Below are positions 14,787 through 23,840 of a stretch of DNA of 39,397 nucleotides, one piece after another. Source of the stretch: UBA8886 sp002731655 (lineage in GTDB: Archaea; Thermoplasmatota; Poseidoniia; MGIII; CG-Epi1); NCBI GenBank assembly GCA_030754655.1, contig JASLZX010000009.1:1-39397 (forward strand), given 5' to 3'. Position numbers and translations under genes: made by a program. The notes under the pieces are model-generated. The model saw nothing but the letters and a program-made list of their open reading frames with translations, made no database searches and was not told the origin of the DNA. Position 1 is the stretch's first letter; each line of letters starts with the position of its first letter.

Positions 14787-16204
14787 TAGACGCCGCAATC
14801 TGGGACATCGGCTACCTTGTGGCGGCGCTGCTCTTTATCCTGGGGTTGAAGAAGCTGGGTCACCCGCGCACCGCGCCGACCGGTAACCTCTACGGCGCGA
14901 GCGGAATGCTGCTCGCCGTCGCCGTGACGCTGGCGCGCATGTCGGAAACTGGCATCCTTGGCTGGGAGCTCATCGTCGGTGGACTCGCGCTCGGCGCGCT
15001 CATTGGCACCTGGATGGCGCTGCGGGTCGAGATGACCGGCATGCCCGAGATGGTCGCGCTCTTCAACGGCTTCGGCGGTGGTGCGTCGGCGCTGGTCGCG
15101 CTCTCGGAAGTGCTGGGGCGCCTTGCGGAAGGCAACATCCCCGAAGGCGTTCCGCTTTACGCGACCTGGATAGCGATTGGCCTTTCGGGGCTGGTCGGCT
15201 GGATTACGCTCTCCGGCAGCCTGGTGGCGATGATGAAGCTGAAGGGTGGATTCAGCCTGCCGGGCGGCAAGTGGGTGCGCTTCCCGACCTGGGGGCCACC
15301 GTGGCTCAACGTCGTGAAAGTGCTGCTGCTCATCGCCAGCTTCGGCTTCATCTGGCTCTCAATCCAAGAGCCAACCAACGTGCAGTGGATTTACGGGCTG
15401 ATTGGCTGCGCTTCGCTGCTCGGCATCCTGTTCGTGCTCCCGATAGGCGGCGCCGACATGCCGGTCGTTGTCAGCCTGCTCAATTCGCTCTCCGGCATCG
15501 CCGCCGCGTTCACTGGTTTCGTGCTAATGAACAACGTGCTGATTATCGCTGGCTCTATGGTCGGCGCGGCCGGTCTCATCCTGACCTTCATCATGTGCAA
15601 GGCGATGAATCGCGAGCTGCGCGACGTGCTCTTCAAGGCGTTCGGCGGCAGCGGCGACCGCGAGACGGTCACCCGCACGAAAGTCGGCAGCGACCCCGAA
15701 GAGGTGGTGATGCTCTGCGACGGCATCTCGAAATGCATCATCGTCCCCGGCTACGGGATGGCAGTCTCGCAGTGCCAGCACCAGGTGCGCGAGTTCGCTG
15801 AAATCCTGGAGGCGCGCGACTGCGAAGTCAAGTACGGCATCCACCCGGTCGCGGGACGTATGCCGGGCCACATGAACGTGCTGCTGGCCGAGGCCAACGT
15901 GCCCTACGAGCAGCTGATAGAGCTGGAGCACATCAACTCCGAGTTCGCCGATACCGACGTCGTGCTGGTTGTCGGCGCGAACGACACCGTCAACCCCGCT
16001 GCGCGCAGCGGCAAGGGACCGCTGGCAGGCATGCCCATCCTGGACGTCGACAAGGCGCGCGTGGTCGTGATGGTCAAGCGGTCGCTCTCGGTCGGCTACG
16101 CCGGCGTCGACAACGACTTGTTCTACGAGGACAACACGATGATGCTCTTCGGCGACGGCAAGGAAATGATGACGCAGCTGGTCCAGGCGATGAAGGAGCT
16201 ATAG
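14783..16204 (+). CDS. pntB: NAD(P) transhydrogenase subunit beta
   Basis: A 473-residue subunit that completes the proton channel and binds NADP(H). The first 280 residues contain about eight to nine membrane helices, including MPEMVALFNGFGGGASALVAL and GADMPVVVSLLNSLSGIAAAFTGF. The soluble NADP domain follows: IVPGYGMAVSQCQHQVREFAE, YGIHPVAGRMPGHMNVLLAEA and VVGANDTVNPAA, all family hallmarks. It starts at GTG 14783 inside the previous stop. Its TAG stop lies in the palindrome CTATAG, which also encodes the rad50 stop on the other strand. Confidence 0.96.
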   Translation: MIDAAIWDIGYLVAALLFILGLKKLGHPRTAPTGNLYGASGMLLAVAVTLARMSETGILGWELIVGGLALGALIGTWMALRVEMTGMPEMVALFNGFGGGASALVALSEVLGRLAEGNIPEGVPLYATWIAIGLSGLVGWITLSGSLVAMMKLKGGFSLPGGKWVRFPTWGPPWLNVVKVLLLIASFGFIWLSIQEPTNVQWIYGLIGCASLLGILFVLPIGGADMPVVVSLLNSLSGIAAAFTGFVLMNNVLIIAGSMVGAAGLILTFIMCKAMNRELRDVLFKAFGGSGDRETVTRTKVGSDPEEVVMLCDGISKCIIVPGYGMAVSQCQHQVREFAEILEARDCEVKYGIHPVAGRMPGHMNVLLAEANVPYEQLIELEHINSEFADTDVVLVVGANDTVNPAARSGKGPLAGMPILDVDKARVVVMVKRSLSVGYAGVDNDLFYEDNTMMLFGDGKEMMTQLVQAMKEL

Positions 16205-18346
16205 CTCCCGCAACACGGTCCCCCGCTCGTCGTCCAGTACCAGTTCCCAGACGTGCGGTAAGTGATCCTTGATGGACTCGATATGTGTCACCAGGATTAC
16301 CTGTCCGACTGACTGCGCCATGGGGGCCTTCTCGTTTAGACGGGGTGTGTGTGAAACCATGCGCTCGAGCCCTTCCAGCACCCGCCGCTGCCGCAGCTCA
16401 TCCTGTGACCCCAGCACTTCATCGAGCACGACCAGCCCCATCTCGGTCCCGGCACGTTCGGCCAGCAGCTGTGAGATGCTCAATCGCAAGGCGAGGCTAA
16501 ACGCATCAGCCTCGCCGCCCGAGAAGCGGCGGAGCGAATGCGCTTCGACCCCGTCGAACACCTTCAGGCTGTAGTCACTGCCGTCAATCTCGACCTGCGT
16601 GTAGCGCCCGTCGGTGAGCTGAGCCAGCCGGCGCGAAGTGTGCGCCGCCAGCGTCGGGGCGATGCGGCTGGTGATGTGCGAGCGGAAGCCCTTCAGCAAT
16701 TGCTCGAGCAGCCCGAACCGCTCCAGTTCGGTCTCAGCCTCGCCGATTTGCGCCTGCGCGCGCTCCACCCGCTCGAGCTCGGCCTGCTTCGCCTTCACTC
16801 CATCACCGGCTCGCGCCAACTCGCCGCGGTGCCGCTCGAGCGCCAGCTTCACCTCTGACAGCGCGGCCGTCACTACCTCGCGCTGCTGCCGGGCGCGGGC
16901 GTGCGCCTGCGGGTCGAATTCCAGCTTCGCGAGCGCCGCCTGCGCCGCTTCCTGCTCGGTGCGGGCTGCCTGTTCTCTTGCCTGCAGCTCTGCCAGCTGC
17001 TGCTCCAGCTCGGGCTTGCGCGCCAGCGCCTGCTCAAGGTCGCGCAGCCGCGCCAGCTGCACCGCGTGCGCCGCTTCCGCGTCGCGCAGTTTCTCTTCCT
17101 GCTTGCCGAGCGCCGCCCTGCGGCTGTCGGTCGCCTTGCTGGTTTGCGCCAGCGTCTCCAGCGCTGCGCTCGTTTCTCGTTGCTGTTGCTCGAGCGCCTC
17201 GATTTTGTCCGCGATGCGCCCCATTAGCGCCGTGCCATGCTCGCCAAGCGGCCGCTCGCAGGTGGGGCATTCGCTCTCGGCGCCCAGTTCGCGAATCTCT
17301 TGCAGGTGTTTTTGTTCGCTCGCCAGCTCGCGGCCGCTGGCCGCGAGCGCTGTAGTCTGTTTCCCTTTCCCGGCCGCCAGTTCCTGCAGTTCCTTTTCGA
17401 CCGTAGCCTGCTTCTCCCGCAGCGCCGCCAGCTTCCCGGGAGCGTCGCTCGCAGCGGTCGCAGAACGGAGTTCAGCGGCCTCCTTTTCTTTTTTATAACT
17501 ATTGTCAAGAGTTTTCTGTGCGTTCTGCAGCCGCTCCCCGGCTAGTTTCAGCGCGCCCTGCGCCGCGTCGCGACGCTTCTCGGCTGTGCGATATTTCTCG
17601 GCATTCGCCTCAGTCTGCTCCCATGCCTTGAGCGCCTGCGCGTCCTGCTTTGCGGCCGTTTCGCGCGCTGCCTCCAGCGGCTTGCCAGCCTTTACGAGCG
17701 CAGCGGAGCGCTCCTGCAGCGCGGCTAGCTCCGCCTTGAGCCTCGGCTGGAGCGGCTCGCCGTCGCGCGCGGCCAGTTGGCTTCGCAGCCCCTTGAGCTC
17801 CATGTCCAAGTCGTGCTTCTGTTTCCGCGCCCACTCGATCCATGCGCGGACGTCGGAAATCCGTAGCAGTCGCTCGACCGCCTGCCGACGCGGCTCGCTC
17901 GACATGCTGACGAACTTGTCCAGCTCGCCCTGCTGTGTGAAAATCGAAGCGTAGAAAGTCTTGTAGTCCATCCGCAGCAGCTGCTCGGCGACGTAGCCGG
18001 AGACTTCGCGCGCGCCTTCACGCGGTCCTCCCGCTAGTAGAATATCGCCTAGCCATAGTTCGGCACTAGTCGATGATGGCTTCAGCACCCGCTCGAGTCG
18101 GAACGCTTCGCCGCCCAGGTCGAACTCGAGCACGACCCGGCAGGGATCGCGTGCGCTGATGGTGGCGACTGCCTCCGCCTTGGTGCGCACCGCCGGCGTC
18201 CCGTAGAGCGCCCACGCGACCGCTTCGAGCAGTGAAGACTTGCCGGCGCCGTTGCGGCCGACGATGCCGAGCAGCCCCTCGGGGAACTCTACTTGCAGGC
18301 GACGGATGGAGCGGTAGTTGCGGATGGCGAGCGAGCGCAGCCTCAC
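16199..18346 (-). CDS. rad50: DNA double-strand break repair ATPase Rad50
   Basis: SMC-like ATPase partner of Mre11 for processing double-strand breaks. Of its 715 residues, the N-terminal lobe has Walker A GRNGAGKSS (about 30-38) and a Q-loop near FTQQGELDKFV. Two long coiled coils flank a zinc hook CPTC at about residue 359, where two Rad50 molecules dimerise. The C-terminal lobe holds the ABC signature LRRFSGGEADAFSLALR and Walker B LVVLDEVLGSQDE. At 715 residues the coils are short compared with eukaryotic Rad50 but normal for archaea. GTG 18346 overlaps the mre11 stop by GTGA. Confidence 0.96.
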   Translation of the reverse strand: MRLRSLAIRNYRSIRRLQVEFPEGLLGIVGRNGAGKSSLLEAVAWALYGTPAVRTKAEAVATISARDPCRVVLEFDLGGEAFRLERVLKPSSTSAELWLGDILLAGGPREGAREVSGYVAEQLLRMDYKTFYASIFTQQGELDKFVSMSSEPRRQAVERLLRISDVRAWIEWARKQKHDLDMELKGLRSQLAARDGEPLQPRLKAELAALQERSAALVKAGKPLEAARETAAKQDAQALKAWEQTEANAEKYRTAEKRRDAAQGALKLAGERLQNAQKTLDNSYKKEKEAAELRSATAASDAPGKLAALREKQATVEKELQELAAGKGKQTTALAASGRELASEQKHLQEIRELGAESECPTCERPLGEHGTALMGRIADKIEALEQQQRETSAALETLAQTSKATDSRRAALGKQEEKLRDAEAAHAVQLARLRDLEQALARKPELEQQLAELQAREQAARTEQEAAQAALAKLEFDPQAHARARQQREVVTAALSEVKLALERHRGELARAGDGVKAKQAELERVERAQAQIGEAETELERFGLLEQLLKGFRSHITSRIAPTLAAHTSRRLAQLTDGRYTQVEIDGSDYSLKVFDGVEAHSLRRFSGGEADAFSLALRLSISQLLAERAGTEMGLVVLDEVLGSQDELRQRRVLEGLERMVSHTPRLNEKAPMAQSVGQVILVTHIESIKDHLPHVWELVLDDERGTVLREL

Positions 18347-19470
18347 GGTTTGCCTCCGAGCAGTTCAGTCACCTGCTCCAGCAGCCAGTCGCGCTCGGTC
18401 GGCTTCTGCAGGGGCTGGCCAGCTAGGTAGTCGCGGAACTCCTCCAGCAGCGTCCCGAGTTCGGGCGCCGCCTGCAGCTCGACGGTCGTGTCACTGAACT
18501 CGGGGTTGAGCGCGTAGTTGATGGCGCCGCGGGCAACTTGCAGGAGCGCCCGCCGGTCGACTGTGGACCACTCCTCGCGCGAAATATTCCAGACGCGCTG
18601 CCTGATTACCTTGTCGTCAGGGGCGGTCGCCTCGAGCTGCGTTAGCAGCCGTTCTGTCAGGCTGCTTCCGGCATCGGCAGCGCCCGCCTTATCCTGACAA
18701 TCATAGCTTAATGTAACGAATTGTCGGCACGTAATTTCGTAGTGTTTCACCTGCGGGCCGGGAAGCTTGACCATGGCGTAGCCTTTTGGCTCTTTTTCCT
18801 CGGAGAACGAAAAGCGTTCGTTCGAGCCGCAATACCAGGTGTTGTGCCCCAGCGCGGTGAATTCGTGGTAGTGCCCCAGCGCGACATAGTCCCAGCCGCC
18901 CTGCAGCGTCGCGTCGGGAAGCGCCGCCTGGTTCAGCTCGCTGTTGCGGAACTCCTTGATGCCCGAGACGGCGCCGTGCGTCACGAGCAGGTTCAGCTTC
19001 GCGTCGGGGTCGGGTCGCGCTTCGCCGACGCGCTCCGCGAGCTGGCCTGAGTGGGCTACGCCGGTGACGAGCAGGTCGCCGACAGCGACCTGCTCGGGCT
19101 TCCCCGCGAAGAGCGGGTGGATTCCGGGAATCCGCCGCAATAGCCGGAAGACGTGGCCGGTCTCGCGCAACCGCGGCGTCTCGTGGTTACCGGCCACGAT
19201 GATTGTCGGGAGCCCCGCTTGCGAGAGCCGGTGCAGCCCCTCGAGCGCGCGGTCGATGGCGCGGTTGCTCGGCCGCACCCGGTCGAACAGGTCGCCGGCG
19301 TGGATGACCACGTCCGGCTTGGCGGCGATGGCTGCCGCAATCAGCCGGTCCCATGCCGCGTAAACATCGGCTTCGCGCAGGTTCAGCCCCGCGTCGGGTT
19401 CGCCTTCGGGGACGTGGCGGCTGTAGGCGCGGTATCCGAGATGGGTATCTGCGCAGTGGAAAATCTTCAC
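18343..19470 (-). CDS. mre11: DNA double-strand break repair nuclease Mre11
   Basis: Mn-dependent nuclease working with Rad50. With the start at GTG 19470 the protein has 375 residues and begins VKIFHCADTHLGYR, so the first phosphoesterase motif (DTHLG) is near residue 8, where Mre11 proteins have it. The other motifs follow: HAGDLFDR, GNHETPR, THGAVSG and ALGHYHE. A longer frame upstream would run through the trmJ gene and shows only low-complexity sequence, so I reject it. There is no Shine-Dalgarno sequence; a TATA-like box about 24 bases upstream suggests a leaderless mRNA. HerA and NurA, frequent archaeal partners, are not adjacent. Confidence 0.95.
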   Translation of the reverse strand: MKIFHCADTHLGYRAYSRHVPEGEPDAGLNLREADVYAAWDRLIAAAIAAKPDVVIHAGDLFDRVRPSNRAIDRALEGLHRLSQAGLPTIIVAGNHETPRLRETGHVFRLLRRIPGIHPLFAGKPEQVAVGDLLVTGVAHSGQLAERVGEARPDPDAKLNLLVTHGAVSGIKEFRNSELNQAALPDATLQGGWDYVALGHYHEFTALGHNTWYCGSNERFSFSEEKEPKGYAMVKLPGPQVKHYEITCRQFVTLSYDCQDKAGAADAGSSLTERLLTQLEATAPDDKVIRQRVWNISREEWSTVDRRALLQVARGAINYALNPEFSDTTVELQAAPELGTLLEEFRDYLAGQPLQKPTERDWLLEQVTELLGGKP

Positions 19471-19490
19471 GGGGAGTGAGCGTCCCGGGC

Positions 19491-19498
19491 CTATTAGG
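19491..19498 (-). promoter_or_regulatory. TATA-like box of mre11-rad50
   Basis: The minus strand reads CCTAATAG about 24 bases before GTG 19470. It forms a divergent promoter pair with the trmJ box about 25 bases away. Confidence 0.5.
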
Positions 19499-19514
19499 AA
19501 TTCCGGCAGGCTAA

Positions 19515-19522
19515 CCCTATTA
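19515..19522 (+). promoter_or_regulatory. TATA-like box of trmJ
   Basis: CCCTATTA is centred about 25 bases before GTG 19544, with no Shine-Dalgarno sequence, so the mRNA is probably leaderless. Confidence 0.5.
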
Positions 19523-19543
19523 CGCGCCGCTCGCTCGCGACCC

Positions 19544-20239
19544 GTGGCGACTATCGTGCTCGTCGAGCCGCAGCATCCCGGTAACGTCGGCGCCGTCGCG
19601 CGGGTGATGGCTAATTTCGGCTGCCGCAAGCTGCTATTGGTTGGCGGCTGCGCACTCGATGACGACGCGATGGCGCGCGCCAAGGCGGGGCGGCCGCTGC
19701 TCGAATCCGCGCTGCGCGTCGACTCGCTCGCCGAAGCGCTGGCCGACGCGCCGCTGTCGGTCGCGACCAGTGGCATCGTCCCCGAAGGCGACAGCCGCTG
19801 GCAGCGCGAGCCGCACTCGGTCCGGGAGCTGCCCGACTTGCTCGACGGCCGCGAGCCGGCGCTGGTGTTTGGGCGCGAGAATCACGGGCTCGACCGCACC
19901 GAGCTGGCGCTCTGCGACCTGACGGTGCAGGTGCCGACCAGCTCGGAGCATCCGGTCCTGAACCTGTCGCACGCCGTCGGGATTCTGCTCTACGAACTGT
20001 TCAGTCGCGGCGTCTTCCAGCGCCCCTATCGCCCCGACATAATTCCCCGTCGGGAAGTGGACCTGCTGGTCGAGCGCATCATGGAGGCGGTGCGGGCGAG
20101 TCGCTTCGCCGAGCGGCGGCTGCCGCGCGCCGAGACGACGCTGCGCCGCATCTTGGTACGGGGTGAGATTGACGAATGGGATTACGAGACGCTGATGGGG
20201 ATGTTCAAAGAGCTGCGGCCGCTGCGGAGGCGGACGTGA
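19544..20239 (+). CDS. trmJ: TrmJ-like RNA 2'-O-methyltransferase (SPOUT family)
   Basis: S-adenosylmethionine-dependent ribose methylation; TrmJ of archaea and bacteria modifies position 32 of the tRNA anticodon loop. The 231-residue protein begins MATIVLVEPQHPGNVGAVARVMANFG, with the Asn and Arg of motif 1. Motif 2, LVFGRENHGL, and motif 3, VLNLSHAVGILLYEL, form the SPOUT knot and cofactor pocket. A C-terminal helical extension of about 70 residues is usual for TrmJ. GTG 19544 is supported by the TATA spacing. It leads a three-gene overlapping set. tRNA rather than rRNA as substrate is inferred from the best-known relatives. Confidence 0.88.
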   Translation: MATIVLVEPQHPGNVGAVARVMANFGCRKLLLVGGCALDDDAMARAKAGRPLLESALRVDSLAEALADAPLSVATSGIVPEGDSRWQREPHSVRELPDLLDGREPALVFGRENHGLDRTELALCDLTVQVPTSSEHPVLNLSHAVGILLYELFSRGVFQRPYRPDIIPRREVDLLVERIMEAVRASRFAERRLPRAETTLRRILVRGEIDEWDYETLMGMFKELRPLRRRT

Positions 20240-20706
20240 GCTACGTGATGGTGACCGGGCCGATGGGCGCCGGCAAGTCGACGCTGATGCGTTCGCTGCC
20301 GGAGCAGGCATCCTTCGCGCCCCCGCCCGGCGTGCCGGAGATGTTCCTTGACCATGCCTGTAGCTGTCGCACCCTGCAACTCTACGAAATCGACGAGCCG
20401 ACCGCGCTGGGCACGCGCTGGACCGACTGGCTGCGCGCAGCCGACGTATTCCTGCTGATAGCAACCGCGGCGGCAGGCCCGGCCGCCGTTGCAATCCTGC
20501 TAGCGCACCTGCAGGCGACCTGCCCCGAAACGCCCTGCCTGCTCGTCGTGAATCACTGCAATGTGTCGTCTGGCTGGGAACTACCGGTTGATGCGGTCGA
20601 GACGCTCGCGCCGGGCGAGATCCTTGACGAGGACCGCGCCCTTGCGGTGCCGGCTGATATCGAGCGCATACTCGCCCGGCTGCACAGCTTACTGGAGGGC
20701 GAGTGA
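20236..20706 (+). CDS. small P-loop NTPase (possible GTPase), function unknown
   Basis: A 156-residue protein starting VSYVMVTGPMGAGKSTLMRSL, with a clear Walker A motif (GPMGAGKST, about residues 8-16). A CxC pair (HACSCRTL) and YEIDEP in a Walker-B-like place follow. Then come a hydrophobic strand (DVFLLIATA) and LLVVNHCN, which sits where small GTPases carry NKxD but does not match it well. Nucleotide binding is therefore likely; GTP specificity is not shown. GTG 20236 overlaps the trmJ stop and the gene's own stop overlaps the next start (GTGA). I do not recognise a named family. It may regulate or assist its neighbours. Confidence 0.7.
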   Translation: MSYVMVTGPMGAGKSTLMRSLPEQASFAPPPGVPEMFLDHACSCRTLQLYEIDEPTALGTRWTDWLRAADVFLLIATAAAGPAAVAILLAHLQATCPETPCLLVVNHCNVSSGWELPVDAVETLAPGEILDEDRALAVPADIERILARLHSLLEGE

Positions 20707-21095
20707 AGCCGGCGCAGCAGCAGCAGGTGCTCGAGCTGCTGCTGCTGCTGGCGCGCGAGAGCCTGGGCGAGCAGGATTTCGCGGCGCTCTTCGACGGGGA
20801 GCCGACGCGCATCAGCGAAATCACGCTGGCGCTGCGCGACAGTAAGCCGTTCCTGCTCCTTCTGCGCGGCCGGCTCGCAGCGGTCGCTCGCGTGGCCGGG
20901 GCGCTCAAGCTGGTGGGCGCGGAGCGGCTGGCGGAGTGGCTGGGCGACGACTGTGACCCTTGTCTGGTTGACCGCGCCATTGAGGGCTACGACCTGCTCT
21001 ACCGGCTGCTGCTGGAGCTGGATGAGCTGCTGCTCTGGACCGGCTGGCCGCTGCTTGGAACGCTTCACGACCCGGTTACCGCCCTGAAAGAATAA
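20703..21095 (+). CDS. hypothetical leucine-rich helical protein
   Basis: A 130-residue protein that I do not recognise. It is strongly Leu-rich and looks all-helical (LELLLLLARESL, GYDLLYRLLLELDELLLW), with no signal peptide or convincing transmembrane span and one CDPC pair near residue 85. It begins at GTG 20703 inside the stop of the P-loop gene, so the two are almost certainly made together and may form a complex. A coding role is supported by the overlap, a clean frame to 21095, and the ppdK promoter starting just after the stop. Confidence 0.6.
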   Translation: MKPAQQQQVLELLLLLARESLGEQDFAALFDGEPTRISEITLALRDSKPFLLLLRGRLAAVARVAGALKLVGAERLAEWLGDDCDPCLVDRAIEGYDLLYRLLLELDELLLWTGWPLLGTLHDPVTALKE

Positions 21096-21097
21096 AT

Positions 21098-21106
21098 CCT
21101 TTTATG
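21098..21106 (+). promoter_or_regulatory. TATA box of ppdK
   Basis: CCTTTTATG is centred about 29 bases before ATG 21132, in the 36-base gap after the hypothetical gene. The same CCTTTTAT word stands before the transhydrogenase operon. Confidence 0.6.
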
Positions 21107-21131
21107 GGAGTCGATTGCGCCGTCGAGGCGT

Positions 21132-23840
21132 ATGAAGGATAAGACAGTATACTCATTCGGCGGCGGCACCGCCGACGGCGACGCGAAGATGAAGAACCTG
21201 CTCGGCGGCAAGGGCGCTAACCTGGCCGAGATGGCGGAGCTGGGAATCCCGGTCCCGCCCGGCTTTACGATTACGACCGAGGTCTGTAACTGGTTCAACG
21301 ACCACGACCGCACCTACCCCGAGGCGCTCGACGGCAGCTTACGCAAGGCGCTCGAAGCGGTCGAGGCGGAGCTCGGGCTGAAGTTCGGCGACCCCGCACG
21401 GCCACTGTTGGTCTCGGTGCGTTCCGGCGCCCGCGCGTCGATGCCAGGGATGATGGAGACGGTGCTCAACGTCGGCCTTAACGACGAGACGCGCGAAGGG
21501 CTGATTGCAGAGAGCGGCGACGCGCGCTTCGTCTACGACGCGCAGCGACGGCTCATCCAGATGTATTCCGATGTCGTGATGGAAAAGGCGGCTGGAATCG
21601 AGCCCGAAGAGGGCAAGGGCATCCGGGCGCAACTGGAGTATGAACTGGAAAACCTGAAGGAAAAGCGGGGCGTCACCGACGATACCAACCTTTCAGCAGA
21701 CGACTTAAAGTTACTTGTAGTTACATACCGGGCCAAAGTCCGGAAAGTTCTCGGGAAAGAGTTCCCGGAGGACCCTTGGGAACAGCTCTGGGGCGCGATT
21801 ACGGCCGTATTCCTGTCGTGGAACGGCAAGCGTGCCATCGCCTACCGGCAAATCGAGGGGCTGCCTGACGAGTGGGGCACCGCGGTCAACGTGCAGGCGA
21901 TGGTTTTTGGCAATCTTAGCGAGGCGTCGGCGACCGGTGTTGCGTTCACCCGCAATCCCGCCACCGGCGAGAATGCCTTCTACGGTGAGTGGCTGGCGCA
22001 GGCGCAAGGCGAGGACGTGGTCGCCGGCATCCGCACCCCCAATCCGCTCAACAGCCATAGCCGCACCGAGTATTCGGGCGACCTGCCCAGTCTGGAGGAT
22101 GTGCATCCCGCCCCCTACCGTGAGCTGGACGAAATCCAGCGCTCGCTCGAGAAACATTACCATGACATGCTCGACATCGAGTTCACTATCCAGTCCGGCC
22201 GGTTGTGGATGCTGCAGTGCCGCATCGGCAAGCGCAACGGCCCCGCCGCGGTGCGGATGGCGGCCGAGATGGAGCAAGCGGGGCAGATTTCGGCCGCGGA
22301 AGCGGTCATGCGCGTCACCCCGTCACAGCTAGACGAGCTGCTGCATCCCATCGTCGACCCCGATGCCGAGAAGGCGGCGACGCTGCTCGCGAGCGGTCTG
22401 CCGGCCGGCCCGGGCGGTGCGACCGGACGGGTAGTATTCACCGCTGACGACGCGGTCGCATGGGCGGCGCGAGGCGAGCAGGTGGTGCTGGTGCGCGAGG
22501 AGACTAACCCGGAAGACGTCGCCGGGATGCGCGCCGCCGTGGCAATCCTGACCGCGCGCGGTGGGATGACTTCGCACGCGGCGCTGGTCGCGCGCGGCTG
22601 GGGGATGTGCTGCATCGTCGGCGCAGGCGACCTGGAAATAGACGCCCCCGCTAGGCGATTATCCGTCGGGGGCCACACCGTCGCGGAGGGCGACCCGGTG
22701 ACTCTCAACGGCACTGCTGGCAAGGTCTACGAGGGCGAACTGCCGCTAATCGAGACCGACGCTTCGAGCGCATACATGTCGCACTTCCTGTCGCTCTGCG
22801 ACCAGCATCGCAAGCTGAAGGTGCGCACCAACGCCGACACGCCGGCCGACGCGCAGCGCGCGCTCGATTTCGGTGCCGAAGGCATCGGGCTGTTCCGCAT
22901 CGAGCACATGTTCTACGGCGAAGGCTCCGAGGAGCCGCTGTTCCACCTGCGCAAGATGATAATGGCAGGCTCGCGCGAGGAACGACAGGCGGCGCTCGAC
23001 GAGCTCTACCCGCACATGAAGGACGATATCCGCGAGACGCTGCGCGCGATGGCGGGGCTGCCGGTAACCATCCGGCTGATGGACCCGCCGCTGCACGAGT
23101 TCATCCCGCACGAGCCGAAAGGGCAGGCGCAACTTGCCGACGCGCTGGGCATTGACGGTGCTGAGCTGGCGCGACGCGCCGAGCAGCTGCGCGAGACCAA
23201 CCCCATGATGGGGCACCGGGGCGTGAGGCTGGGAGTTACCTACCCCGAAATCACTGAGCTACAGGCGCGGGCTGTGATGGTCGCCGCCGCGGAGCTACAG
23301 GCGGAGGGCGTCGTGACGCTGCCGGAAATTATGGTGCCGCTGACCGCCGCCGAGGCGGAGTTCGTACACCAGGACCAGCTCGTGCGGCGCGTTGCCGGAG
23401 AGGTCGAAGCGGAGCACGGCTGCAAGCTGGATTACCTGGTGGGGACCATGATTGAGATTCCGCGCGCGACACTCGTCGCCGGCATGATTGCCGAGACGGC
23501 TGAGTTCTTTTCCTACGGCACCAACGACCTGACGCAGATGACTTTCGGCTTCAGCCGCGACGACAGCGGTGGCTTCCTGCCCGAATACGTCGGCCAGGGA
23601 ATCCTGCCCGCCGACCCGTTTGCGACGCTCGACGAAGGCGTCGGCGAGCTGGTCACAATCGGCATCGAGCGCGGGCGCGCGACCCGCCCGGACCTGAAAA
23701 TCGGTATCTGCGGCGAGCACGGAGGCGACCCCGCATCGGTCGCCTTCTGCCACGCGGCAGGAATGGACTACGTCTCCTGCTCGCCGTTTCGGGTGCCTAT
23801 TGCAAGATTAGCAGCTGCACAAGCGGTGTTGAATGGCTGA
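21132..23840 (+). CDS. ppdK: pyruvate, phosphate dikinase
   Basis: Reversibly converts pyruvate, ATP and phosphate to phosphoenolpyruvate, AMP and diphosphate. The 902 residues match the family (about 870-900). The N-terminal ATP-grasp domain has LLGGKGANLAEMAELGIPVPPGFTI and SVRSGARASMPGMM. The phosphohistidine domain has GGMTSHAALVARG with the carrier His at 482. The C-terminal PEP/pyruvate barrel has GIGLFRIEHMF, GTNDLTQMTFGFSRDD and the catalytic Cys in YVSCSPFRVPIARLAAAQA. The domains distinguish it from PEP synthase. It may serve gluconeogenesis from amino acids or glycolysis. Its stop overlaps the next gene by 8 bases. Confidence 0.97.
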   Translation: MKDKTVYSFGGGTADGDAKMKNLLGGKGANLAEMAELGIPVPPGFTITTEVCNWFNDHDRTYPEALDGSLRKALEAVEAELGLKFGDPARPLLVSVRSGARASMPGMMETVLNVGLNDETREGLIAESGDARFVYDAQRRLIQMYSDVVMEKAAGIEPEEGKGIRAQLEYELENLKEKRGVTDDTNLSADDLKLLVVTYRAKVRKVLGKEFPEDPWEQLWGAITAVFLSWNGKRAIAYRQIEGLPDEWGTAVNVQAMVFGNLSEASATGVAFTRNPATGENAFYGEWLAQAQGEDVVAGIRTPNPLNSHSRTEYSGDLPSLEDVHPAPYRELDEIQRSLEKHYHDMLDIEFTIQSGRLWMLQCRIGKRNGPAAVRMAAEMEQAGQISAAEAVMRVTPSQLDELLHPIVDPDAEKAATLLASGLPAGPGGATGRVVFTADDAVAWAARGEQVVLVREETNPEDVAGMRAAVAILTARGGMTSHAALVARGWGMCCIVGAGDLEIDAPARRLSVGGHTVAEGDPVTLNGTAGKVYEGELPLIETDASSAYMSHFLSLCDQHRKLKVRTNADTPADAQRALDFGAEGIGLFRIEHMFYGEGSEEPLFHLRKMIMAGSREERQAALDELYPHMKDDIRETLRAMAGLPVTIRLMDPPLHEFIPHEPKGQAQLADALGIDGAELARRAEQLRETNPMMGHRGVRLGVTYPEITELQARAVMVAAAELQAEGVVTLPEIMVPLTAAEAEFVHQDQLVRRVAGEVEAEHGCKLDYLVGTMIEIPRATLVAGMIAETAEFFSYGTNDLTQMTFGFSRDDSGGFLPEYVGQGILPADPFATLDEGVGELVTIGIERGRATRPDLKIGICGEHGGDPASVAFCHAAGMDYVSCSPFRVPIARLAAAQAVLNG

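Noticed and set aside
19471..19776. N-terminal extension of Mre11
   Set aside because: The added residues are low complexity, overlap trmJ, and the first phosphoesterase motif would lie far from the N-terminus.
20703..20760. CTG-rich run as a microsatellite
   Set aside because: It encodes Leu codons in a Leu-rich helix and is not a pure repeat.
19634..20980. A long minus-strand frame (448 codons) opposite trmJ and its neighbours
   Set aside because: Its sequence is Arg/Ser/Pro low complexity, typical of the antisense frame in GC-rich DNA, and the plus-strand genes have clear motifs.
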